Positions 1 through 6,283 of a stretch of DNA of 14,767 nucleotides are shown piece by piece. The DNA comes from JALYXS01 sp051003795. Its GTDB lineage: Bacteria > Acidobacteriota > Terriglobia > Bryobacterales > Bryobacteraceae. The notes under the pieces are model-generated. The model was not told where the DNA came from. It ran no database searches and saw nothing but the letters and a program-made list of their open reading frames with translations. The stretch's first letter is position 1. Each line of letters opens with the position of its first letter. The stretch is from the NCBI GenBank assembly GCA_051003795.1, contig JBPCKZ010000122.1:1-14767 (forward strand). The letters run 5' to 3'. A program made the translations under genes and the position numbers.

Positions 1-6
1 TTCAAG

Positions 7-59
7 ACGTTACTCACAGGACGGAGGGTAGCGCCCTCGCGTCAGAAGTTAACGTCCTG
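7..59. repeat. Nested inverted repeats at left edge
   Basis: CAGGACG at 17-23 is answered by CGTCCTG at 53-59, and ACGTTA at 7-12 by TAACGT at 50-55. Inside them GAGGG (24-28) pairs with CCCTC (34-38) around a 5-nt loop. The arms at 50-59 overlap, so the folds compete. This may be a terminator or part of a mobile-element end. The function is unknown. Confidence 0.35.
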
Positions 60-75
60 GACAGCGGTTTATCGT

Positions 76-119
76 TGGCCGGTTTTGAAGTGACCCTCTA
101 TGGCCGGTTTTGGGTGACC
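76..119. repeat. Two direct copies of a TGGCCGGTTTTg..GTGACC box
   Basis: Copy 1 is at 76-95 and copy 2 at 101-119, with starts 25 bp apart. They share TGGCCGGTTTTG and GTGACC and differ only by two or three bases between these blocks. Closely spaced direct repeats of this kind are known from the ends of IS21-family elements, where they act as transposase-binding sites, so this may be the end of an element cut off by the contig edge. No transposase gene is in the window. Confidence 0.4.
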
Positions 120-175
120 GCCGAGGACCGACAAGCACGAGCTAAATCGGCCTAATGGAATAAACGGAATAATTC

Positions 176-523
176 CTACGCAATTTTCGGACGACCGTCG
201 TCTGGCACTCGCTCTGAGGGTGGAGCTTTCGGCGCTGGTCGGTCAGCCCACATGAGTAGGTACGGTTTAATCTTCTCCAACCTTTCCTTGGCAGTATTCA
301 AATCTTTTTGCATCGTGGTGATTGCCTGCTTGTTATCTGCGGCTCCCTGCATGCGGGTCAGGTTTGGAAAAGTCAGACCCTGCTCGTAGGCCTCCCACTC
401 TCTGGAGACAACGATGAGCCCGATCATAAGACTCAAAGCACCTTTCTTGAAGTGCCCATCTGTTTCCACGAGTGATCGTATTTCGCCCACGGCACCTAAT
501 CTAGGCGGCCTCGCGCCGCGCAT
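176..523 (-). CDS. Hypothetical protein, 115 aa, doubtful
   Basis: This ORF starts 5 nt after the stop of the mutarotase-like gene on the same strand and would encode 115 residues. I do not recognise it. It has a short hydrophobic stretch (about residues 29-40, ALSLMIGLIVVS) and a charged segment near residues 68-88 that could form a helix or coiled coil. The end is proline-rich. Codon third positions look less GC-rich than in the neighbours, which fits recent acquisition with the adjacent element-like repeats, or a gene remnant. No ribosome binding site decides the start; internal Met codons at about residues 33 and 58 are alternatives. Confidence 0.35.
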   Translation of the reverse strand: MRGARPPRLGAVGEIRSLVETDGHFKKGALSLMIGLIVVSREWEAYEQGLTFPNLTRMQGAADNKQAITTMQKDLNTAKERLEKIKPYLLMWADRPAPKAPPSERVPDDGRPKIA

Positions 524-528
524 TCGAA

Positions 529-1509
529 CTAATCCTTACCGAACGTGTAAAAGTCGTAATTGATTTTCCACGTCGTTTCTTCACCCGGTTCGACGCGCAG
601 GTGAACGTAAGGCTCGGGACACGCGACCGTCCGGATCGACCAGAAAACCACTTTCGCGAGGGGCGTATCGCCGGTGATCCTGACCCCCGCCCCCGATTTG
701 CGATTCTCAATCCGGATGTCGTAATCTTTCGCTCTAACGCCGTATCCTTCCACTTCGGAAAACACGCTTTCCCCTTTTTCCAGCTCGCGCGCATAGGTAA
801 TTTCGTGTCCCCGGACCTCACCGCCGTTTTTCAATGGTTGCGCGGGCTTTGGGTCGAAGGTGAATTTAATTGCCATGTCCGGCCCAACCACTTCGCGATC
901 GATCACGAAGAAATTGTGGTTGTACTGCAGTGTGTCGATGATCTTTTTTCCGGTGTTCTTCAACGCGTGCTCAAGCACCAGTTCCGGCTTTCCTTTGGTC
1001 AGCCGGAGTGTCTTGCGATAGATGTAGCCATATCCGTCCTCGGAGGTTAGTTCTTGCGTGAACTCGATCCAATCGGGGCCGCTGCGCGTGGCGCGCTTCC
1101 CCGGATCCACGATGTCGTAGGTCTCGAACCGCCGGTATCCTTTCTCATCGGGTTTGCGGACGATGCCAACTCCGATCCGTATGAATGTGCCGCCCGGTTT
1201 CGCATCGTCGTAGCCAAGGCCCGCGTCATTGCTGAGAAACTCTTCGACCGGCCCGGCGATCGCATCGTGAATCTTCGGATCGTGGCGCTCGTACCATTGC
1301 CCGAAATACTCATGACCCTTGTATTGCAGACTCGCGATTATTCCGGACCAGTCGAAGCGCGTGCCCTGGTAGGAGCCGTGCCCGGCATCCGGCAGCATAA
1401 TCCTGGCGTGGATCGTGCCGTTCGAAATTTCGGCTTCAGGGTAGTCCGCCGCCGATAGAAGGCCGCTAGTCAATCCGGCGGCAACGTACATGAGAATCGG
1501 AGTTCGCAT
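529..1509 (-). CDS. Secreted galactose mutarotase-like (aldose 1-epimerase fold) protein
   Basis: The protein has 326 residues. Residues 1-20 are a Sec signal peptide (hydrophobic core, then LLSA-ADY), so it is exported. The body looks like the beta-sandwich fold of aldose 1-epimerases: a central LVLEHALKNTG strand pair (about 178-187), then QYNHNFFVID (195-204) with a histidine (H198) in the region where mutarotases carry a catalytic His. The C-terminus (EPGEETTWKINYDFYTF) is typical of the sugar-binding mutarotase-like superfamily. A sugar-binding or epimerase role is inferred; the substrate is unknown. It is transcribed divergently from the DUF1080 gene with 47 bp between starts. A TAAGCT box 6 nt before the ATG suggests a leaderless transcript. 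Confidence 0.7.
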   Translation of the reverse strand: MRTPILMYVAAGLTSGLLSAADYPEAEISNGTIHARIMLPDAGHGSYQGTRFDWSGIIASLQYKGHEYFGQWYERHDPKIHDAIAGPVEEFLSNDAGLGYDDAKPGGTFIRIGVGIVRKPDEKGYRRFETYDIVDPGKRATRSGPDWIEFTQELTSEDGYGYIYRKTLRLTKGKPELVLEHALKNTGKKIIDTLQYNHNFFVIDREVVGPDMAIKFTFDPKPAQPLKNGGEVRGHEITYARELEKGESVFSEVEGYGVRAKDYDIRIENRKSGAGVRITGDTPLAKVVFWSIRTVACPEPYVHLRVEPGEETTWKINYDFYTFGKD

Positions 1510-1515
1510 CGCGCC

Positions 1516-1521
1516 AGCTTA
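1516..1521 (-). promoter_or_regulatory. Candidate -10 box for a leaderless transcript
   Basis: TAAGCT on the minus strand lies 6 nt before the ATG at 1509. It matches TANNNT at the same distance as several other starts in this window, so transcription would begin at or next to the start codon. No Shine-Dalgarno sequence is seen. Confidence 0.4.
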
Positions 1522-1543
1522 TCGCAAATGACTGGATTGCTGG

Positions 1544-1549
1544 TAGTCT
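1544..1549 (+). promoter_or_regulatory. Candidate -10 box for a leaderless transcript
   Basis: TAGTCT lies 7 nt before the ATG of the DUF1080 gene at 1557, matching the TANNNT-start spacing seen elsewhere here. No Shine-Dalgarno sequence lies between. Confidence 0.35.
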
Positions 1550-1556
1550 ATCGTGC

Positions 1557-2284
1557 ATGAACCGCTTTCTCCCGGCGGCAATTGTGGCCGTCCTAATCCC
1601 CTGCTCAGGCAGTCCGGCCGAAGAACCGCAGCCGCGCGTAGCCGTTCCCGGAAACGCCGGGCAACCTCCATCCGATGCGGTCGTGCTGTTCAACGGCAAA
1701 GATTTATCCGCGTGGGTCTATCGCGATGGGCGCCCCGCCGGATGGCCCATTGTTGACGGCGCGCTGGTCTGCAAGAGCGGGACGGGGAACATTCTGAGCA
1801 AGCGCAAAATGCGGAGCGCGCAGATTCACGTGGAATTCGCGACGCCTTACATGCCGGAGGCAAAAAGCCAGGCGCGCGGGAACAGCGGAGTCTACCTGCA
1901 GGGCCGGTATGAGATTCAGATTCTGGATTCGTACCGGAATCCAACCTATGCGAACGGATCGTGCGGAGCGCTCTACGGACAGTACGCGCCGCTGGTGAAT
2001 GTGTGCCGGAAGCCCGGCGAATGGCAGACGTACGACATCGTGTTCCACGCGCCGCAATGCGATGGGTCGGGGAAGCTCTCGAAGCCGGGAACGGTTACGG
2101 TGCTGCAAAATGGCGTGCTGGTTCAAGATCGCGTGACCATTCAGGGCATAACCAGGAGCGGCAATGAGGACAACATTTGCGACGAGGGATCTCTCATGTT
2201 GCAGGACCATTTCCACCCGGACGTCAAGGAGACTTTCATGCAATTCGGAACATCTGGTATCGACCGCTGGCCGAAACGCCGTAA
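1557..2284 (+). CDS. Secreted DUF1080 (3-keto-disaccharide hydrolase) protein, frameshifted near its end
   Basis: The gene has a signal peptide (about residues 1-21) and a DUF1080 laminin-G-like sandwich. Landmarks are VVLFNGKDLSAW (42-53), GWPIVDGALVCKSGTGNI (62-79), RGNSGVYLQGRYEIQILD (107-124), GEWQTYDIVFHAP (154-166) and EGSLMLQDHFHP (210-221). Members cleave 3-keto-glycosides in the periplasm. The family usually ends in F-R-N-I-W-x-R-P-L. Here that end, RNIWYRPLAETP, is present but in the next frame after F230: the DNA reads TTCGGAAC where TTCCGGAAC is needed (at 2244-2250). With one C restored the stop is TAA at 2282-2284 and the protein has 242 residues. As read, the frame runs on to 2327 into the next gene with an unrelated tail. 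Confidence 0.85.
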
Positions 2285-2290
2285 TAAAAT
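2285..2290 (+). promoter_or_regulatory. Candidate -10 box for a leaderless transcript
   Basis: TAAAAT lies 6 nt before the ATG at 2297 and directly after the restored DUF1080 stop. It supports 2297 as the start rather than the other ATG at 2293. Confidence 0.4.
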
Positions 2291-2296
2291 ACATGA

Positions 2297-2533
2297 ATGG
2301 CTCGCGGTTGGGAGAGCAAGTCCATAGAAGACCAGATCGACGCCGCCGACCGCCGGAAATCCGAAGCTGCCCCACGCCGTCCCACGCCCGAGGAGATTGA
2401 GCGCGAAAGCCTGATGCTGCAGCGCAAGCGCGTGTTGGAGGTGATTGAGCGGAGTCAAAACCCGCGCTATGTGGAACAACAACGGAAGGCTTTGGCCTAC
2501 CTCGAAGGCAAGCTAAGAGAACTAGCGCCGTAA
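2297..2533 (+). CDS. Small charged conserved protein, 78 aa
   Basis: This 78-residue protein begins MARGWESKSIEDQI and is rich in Arg, Glu and Lys with no membrane segment. Residues 30-75 are probably two helices (PTPEEIERESLMLQRKRV and NPRYVEQQRKALAYLEGKL). From memory, small proteins that begin MARGWESKSV/I and have this build recur in Acidobacteria; their function is unknown to me. It follows the corrected DUF1080 stop by 12 bp and its own stop lies 2 bp from the stop of the convergent acyltransferase gene. Cytoplasmic, possibly protein- or nucleic-acid-binding, but that is only a guess from composition. Confidence 0.75.
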   Translation: MARGWESKSIEDQIDAADRRKSEAAPRRPTPEEIERESLMLQRKRVLEVIERSQNPRYVEQQRKALAYLEGKLRELAP

Positions 2534-2535
2534 AC

Positions 2536-3705
2536 CTACACGCGCAGGAACCATTTCCCGCGATACATTCCCCACGCGATTAGAAACATCAGCGCGGTAT
2601 AAGCGATTGCGTATAGCAGCGAAGCGTCGATGGGCGAAGCGAGCGGCGCGAACAGGCTGCGATAGAGCCACTCGCGGAGCGACACCGCGGTTGCGCCGCG
2701 CCCCCATCGGATGCTTCCGAAAATTTCGTCCAGGAGCTCCGATGCCATGTAGACCGCAATCGCATTCATCCCCATGATCGCGAAGGGGCGGAAGACTTTC
2801 CTGTAGCCAAGTTCGTCGGCCGCCCAGACGAACATGGCGAAAATTACCGAATCCAGTCCGGCCATGAATACGGAAAAAGAACTGGTCCACAACTTTTTGT
2901 TGATTGGCAGCCAAAGGTTGCAGAACAGTCCAATGGCGATCAACGCATTCCCGGCGATAAATAGCCAAGTGGTCCGCTCGGATAGAACCCGCTTGGAGCG
3001 GAGTATCTGTCCGGCGATTACACCGAATAAGGTAGTTGCGATGGCGGGAAGCGTGCTGACGATGCCTTCCGGGTCCCAGGTCCGCGTCGCGGCATAGTTG
3101 TGGCGGCCTAGCACGATGCTGTCGATGTAGTGCGCGAAATTCCGCTCCACATCGAGATTTCCGGGGCCGTATCCCGGCACTGGAATCAACGTCATGATAA
3201 TCCAGTAGCCGGCTAGCAGGCTCACGATCCAAAATACTTGGGCGCGCAATCCGGTGTTCAAGTAAATAGCCGCTGTAATCAGGTAGCAGATGGCGATGCG
3301 TTGCAACACGCCAAGCAGGCGCAAAGTGGAAAGATCGAATCTGGGGAAAGCGTATATCAGCAGCCCCAGCGCATACAGAATCGCCGCGCGCCGGAATACC
3401 TGTGTTAGCAAGTGCGCGCGGGACGCTCCGGATTGCAACCGCTTGGCGAGCGATAGAGTCATCGCGACTCCGACGATCCAAAGGAACGATGGGAACACGA
3501 CGTCGGTGGGCGTCCAGCCGTTCCACTCGGCGTGGCGCAACGGCCCGTACACATGCGATCCGTCGCCGGCGGTGTTCACCAGAACCATCAGGGCCATGGT
3601 GGCGCCTCGGAATGCGTCTAGCGATAGCAGCCGCTGCGAACCGGTGGGCGCACGCGCGGTTTGCGGAAGGACCCCGGAGCCGGCGACCTCGGATGAGACG
3701 GCCAA
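2536..3705 (-). CDS. DUF5009 / heparan-alpha-glucosaminide N-acetyltransferase-like membrane protein
   Basis: This 389-residue polytopic membrane protein probably has ten or so helices. The family signature is clear: RLLSLDAFRGATMALMVLVN (25-44), then HAEWNGWTPTDVVFPSFLW (58-76). H58 is in the segment that matches the acetyl-accepting histidine region of HGSNAT, whose members move acetyl groups across the membrane onto amino sugars. A sugar-acetylating role at the cell envelope is inferred; the real acceptor is unknown. The start is a TTG at 3705, chosen because a perfect TATAAT lies 6 nt upstream. It is divergent from the peroxiredoxin gene and convergent with the small gene before it, with stops 2 bp apart. 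Confidence 0.8.
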   Translation of the reverse strand: MAVSSEVAGSGVLPQTARAPTGSQRLLSLDAFRGATMALMVLVNTAGDGSHVYGPLRHAEWNGWTPTDVVFPSFLWIVGVAMTLSLAKRLQSGASRAHLLTQVFRRAAILYALGLLIYAFPRFDLSTLRLLGVLQRIAICYLITAAIYLNTGLRAQVFWIVSLLAGYWIIMTLIPVPGYGPGNLDVERNFAHYIDSIVLGRHNYAATRTWDPEGIVSTLPAIATTLFGVIAGQILRSKRVLSERTTWLFIAGNALIAIGLFCNLWLPINKKLWTSSFSVFMAGLDSVIFAMFVWAADELGYRKVFRPFAIMGMNAIAVYMASELLDEIFGSIRWGRGATAVSLREWLYRSLFAPLASPIDASLLYAIAYTALMFLIAWGMYRGKWFLRV

Positions 3706-3711
3706 ATCGGG

Positions 3712-3719
3712 ATTATACT
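3712..3719. promoter_or_regulatory. Overlapping divergent -10 boxes
   Basis: The minus strand reads TATAAT over 3717-3712, exactly 6 nt before the TTG start at 3705. The plus strand reads TATACT over 3714-3719, which could serve the gene starting at 3739 with a leader of about 13 nt. The two boxes share bases, so the two promoters may exclude one another. Confidence 0.45.
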
Positions 3720-3738
3720 AAATGGCGGTCAATCAAAA

Positions 3739-4562
3739 ATGAAAAGGCGATGGAATGGGTGGGTTTGGACCGGATTTGGCGTGACCCTGCTTTCGTTTCT
3801 CAGCTACATTCCGTTTTTCATCCGGTTTCCCGCCACGCGCGATTTTCCCTGGGTTAACTTGCTTCTATTCGCCGCCGGCGGATACTTGCTGGGCATGGGG
3901 TTGAAACGGGCTTTCAGCCAACCAGACCGTTATCGCGGTAAAGTCAGCGGCGTAGTTCTGGGCGGATTGAGTCTGGCGATGGCCGCATCCTTTTGTATCG
4001 TTGCGTTTTATCTCGCCAAGGAGCTGCCAGACCCTCGTAACGCGCTCCGGACCGGTCAACCCGCGCCCGATTTCACTCTTCAAGACGCTAATGGGGGCCC
4101 GTCGCTCTATCCGAATTACTGAAGAAAGACCGCGCGGTGCTACTAATTTTCTACCGAGGTTATTGGTGACCGTTCTGCAACTCCGAGTTACAGGGTTTCG
4201 AGCGGCGGCTCGCGGATTTTCGCGCGCGGGGAGTCGGGATTGCCGCGATCAGTGTCGATTCCAGCGAAACGTCCCGCAAGCTTTGCAACAGCGAAGGGTA
4301 CACTTACGATTTCCTCTCCGATCCGAAAGCGCAGGTCATCCGCAAGTTCGGCGTGCTGCATGCCGCGGGCGGGGAGGATCGCCAGGATATCGCCCGGCCC
4401 GCCGAGTTCTTGGTGGACAAGGCTGGGACGATTCAATGGGTGAACTTGACGGACGATTTGAAGACCCGAGCGCGTCCGGAAAGCATACTCGACGCGATTG
4501 ACCGCTTGCGCCTTAGCTCGATTTCCTGGGTTCGCGAATGGTTAGGATCCGATCGGATTTGA
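3739..4562 (+). CDS. Membrane-anchored peroxiredoxin, candidate selenoprotein (U-P-F-C), with frameshift
   Basis: Residues 8-30, 39-56 and 70-93 are three membrane helices. Positive charges at the start and between helices 2 and 3 place the C-terminus outside the cytoplasm. It continues as an AhpC/TSA-type redoxin: GQPAPDFTLQD, PVALSELLKKD, then LLIFYRGYW-UGA-PFCNSEL, VGIAAISVDSSE, FGVLHAAGG and PAEFLVDKAGTIQWV. In relatives the segment is WCPFC, so the UGA at 4167-4169 replaces exactly the peroxidatic Cys (residue 144 after correction) and keeps the resolving Cys at 147. That is what selenocysteine insertion would give. The membrane part (3739-4122) and the redoxin part are in different frames: GGGGGCCC at 4093-4100 is one base short. 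The corrected protein has 274 residues. The last 50 bp overlap the convergent gene. The alternative is a pseudogene with a chance nonsense codon. Confidence 0.65.
4167..4215 (+). promoter_or_regulatory. Candidate in-frame UGA(Sec) with downstream SECIS-like hairpin
   Basis: UGA is at 4167-4169. Downstream, CGAGC (4199-4203) pairs perfectly with GCTCG (4208-4212) around a GGCG loop that begins 34 nt after UGA. Bacterial SECIS elements have a short stem with a G among the first two loop bases, within about 16-37 nt of UGA. A competing fold pairs TCCGAGTT (4182-4189) with 4207-4215, leaving a loop with GGG, and a closer stem joins CTGCAAC (4175-4181) to GTTACAG (4187-4193) with one mismatch. I could not compute which one wins. 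Confidence 0.4.
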
Positions 4563-6246
4563 CGGCTTTCAACGCCTGCTTGTCCCCGCTGGGCCAGCGA
4601 ATCTCCAGGTCGGCGGTCGTCGCGGCGCCCAATCCGAAGTGCAGACGCGGATCGTTACAGGAATAGAAGCTCGATTGGGCGAGCACCTCCTGCGCCTGCC
4701 GCTTGCCGCCATAGGAACAAATCACGCGAGCGCCGATCGCGCTCCGGTTGGATTGCGTTCCAACCAACTTCAACTTGAGCCAGTGATTGCCGCCCTTCAG
4801 ATCGTTGCGCAGAAGAGATGGCGGCTCGTTCAGGTTGACGATCAGGACATCGATATCGCCATCGTTATCGAAATCTCCGAACGCGCATCCGCGGCTGGCA
4901 TGCACGTCCGAGACGCCGGGGCCGGCCTCGTCGATCAACTCTTCCAACTTGACGTCTAACTTGGCCCCGCCTAGATTTCTAAAAATAACGCGGGGAGTTT
5001 GATACGGATAAGACGGGATCTTGGCCGCCACTTCGGGATACACGCTTCCCGTCACATAGAACAAGTCCGGATTGCCGTCGTTATCCAGATCCACGATGCC
5101 CGCGCCCCAACCGACAAACCGGGTCTCGACACCCAACCCCGAGCGGATGGTCCGATCTTCGAAGTTTCCTTTGCCGTCGTTGAGGTAGAGCACGTTGGTA
5201 TCGTCCGCAAAGTGCGTCTTGAATATGTCGAGGCTGCCATCGAGGTTGATGTCCCCGACGCCGACGCCCATCCCGGCCTGCTCCATGCCGTCTTCACTGA
5301 GCGCCGCGCCACTCACCAGGCCGATCTCCTCGAACGTCCCGTCGTGCTTGTTCTGGAACAACAGACTCGGAGTCGAGTCGCAGGCGACATAGATATCCGG
5401 CCAGCCGTCGTTATCGAAATCGGCGGCAACCACGGTCATGCCATAGCCCGGAGAAGCCTTCGCAATTCCCGATTGCTTGGTGACTTCGGTGAACGTGCCG
5501 TCGCCGTTGTTCCGATACAGCGAATGCCGCCCAAACGGCAAACCGCGCGGCCCGCAGTTCACCGGAATGCCTTTCCAGGTGCAGTTGCTATCGGCGCCTT
5601 TTTTCAAAGCGTGTTCAAATTCAAAATGAAGATAGTTCGATACGAATAGGTCGAGATGTCCGTCGCGGTCGTAATCGACGAAGGAACAACCGGCGCCCCA
5701 GCGAACCTCCGCGTCGAATAGCCCGGCTTCCTTGGTTACGTCCGTGAACGTTCCGTTGCCGTTGTTGCGATAGAGCGCGTTGTGTCCGTGGAAAGTGATG
5801 AACAGGTCGTCGAAACCGTCGTTGTTGTAGTCGCCCACGGTAACGGCGGAAGCCCAACCGGTTCGTAGCAAGCCGGCTTTTTCGGTTACGTCGGCGAACG
5901 TGCCGTCGCGGTTATTCTTGTAGAGGCGGTTACTGGTTCCTTCCGGAGCTCCGGAAACTCGCGAGCCGCTCAATACCAGCAGATCCATCCAACCATCGTT
6001 GTCGTAATCGACGAAGGCGCATCCGCAGCCAACCGTTTCGATGATGTAATCCTTGCGATCGACTGGCCCGCAGATTGTACGGTTGTGCAGCCCCGCTTGC
6101 TCCGCGACGTCGACGAAGCGGGCCGGAAATGGAATGCCCGACGGCTTTCCCCGGGGCTGGGCCGTTACTTTGCGTGAGGCTATGCCTTGGCCGCGGAGGG
6201 CGGGAGCGAAGAATAGGGCGAGCAACTCGCGGCGCGAAATCCTCAA
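4513..6246 (-). CDS. Tat-exported VCBS/FG-GAP repeat protein with ASPIC/UnbV domain (CRTAC1-like)
   Basis: From the TTG at 6246 the protein has 577 residues and begins MRISRRELLALFFAP, a twin-arginine signal (SRRELLA). A longer reading from the ATG at 6282 would bury that signal and overlap the divergent gene. The TTG is preferred also because TACAAT lies 6 nt before it. The body is a beta-propeller built from at least seven calcium-binding-type blades with D-x-D/N-x-DG-x-x-D motifs, for example DYDNDGWMD, DYNNDGFDD, DYDRDGHLD, DFDNDGWPD, DINLDGSLD, DLDNDGNPD and DFDNDGDID. The last 90 or so residues form an ASPIC/UnbV domain (GNHWLKLKLVG, SAIGARV, LHFGLG, IRWPSG). Such proteins are extracytoplasmic; ligand unknown. 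The 3' end overlaps the peroxiredoxin gene by 50 bp, tail to tail. Confidence 0.9.
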   Translation of the reverse strand: MRISRRELLALFFAPALRGQGIASRKVTAQPRGKPSGIPFPARFVDVAEQAGLHNRTICGPVDRKDYIIETVGCGCAFVDYDNDGWMDLLVLSGSRVSGAPEGTSNRLYKNNRDGTFADVTEKAGLLRTGWASAVTVGDYNNDGFDDLFITFHGHNALYRNNGNGTFTDVTKEAGLFDAEVRWGAGCSFVDYDRDGHLDLFVSNYLHFEFEHALKKGADSNCTWKGIPVNCGPRGLPFGRHSLYRNNGDGTFTEVTKQSGIAKASPGYGMTVVAADFDNDGWPDIYVACDSTPSLLFQNKHDGTFEEIGLVSGAALSEDGMEQAGMGVGVGDINLDGSLDIFKTHFADDTNVLYLNDGKGNFEDRTIRSGLGVETRFVGWGAGIVDLDNDGNPDLFYVTGSVYPEVAAKIPSYPYQTPRVIFRNLGGAKLDVKLEELIDEAGPGVSDVHASRGCAFGDFDNDGDIDVLIVNLNEPPSLLRNDLKGGNHWLKLKLVGTQSNRSAIGARVICSYGGKRQAQEVLAQSSFYSCNDPRLHFGLGAATTADLEIRWPSGDKQALKAVKSDRILTIREPRKSS

Positions 6247-6252
6247 CGCACC

Positions 6253-6273
6253 ATTGTAAGGGTTGGCTATAAT
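6253..6273. promoter_or_regulatory. Divergent -10 boxes between VCBS and esterase genes
   Basis: Minus strand TACAAT (6258-6253) lies 6 nt before the TTG at 6246. Plus strand has a perfect TATAAT at 6268-6273, 10 nt before the ATG at 6284, giving at most a leader of a few nucleotides. No Shine-Dalgarno sequence is present on either side. No clear -35 hexamer is visible. Confidence 0.5.
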
Positions 6274-6283
6274 CGTCGGCAAA

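Noticed and set aside
2522..3526. 334-residue open frame on the minus strand
   Set aside because: Same strand, other frame of the acyltransferase gene; Arg-rich and lacking the hydrophobic pattern of the true frame.
4091..4122. Programmed ribosomal frameshift as the explanation for the split peroxiredoxin
   Set aside because: The run does not form a good slippery heptamer, and a second one-base homopolymer loss in the DUF1080 gene makes sequence error more likely. Kept only as an alternative.
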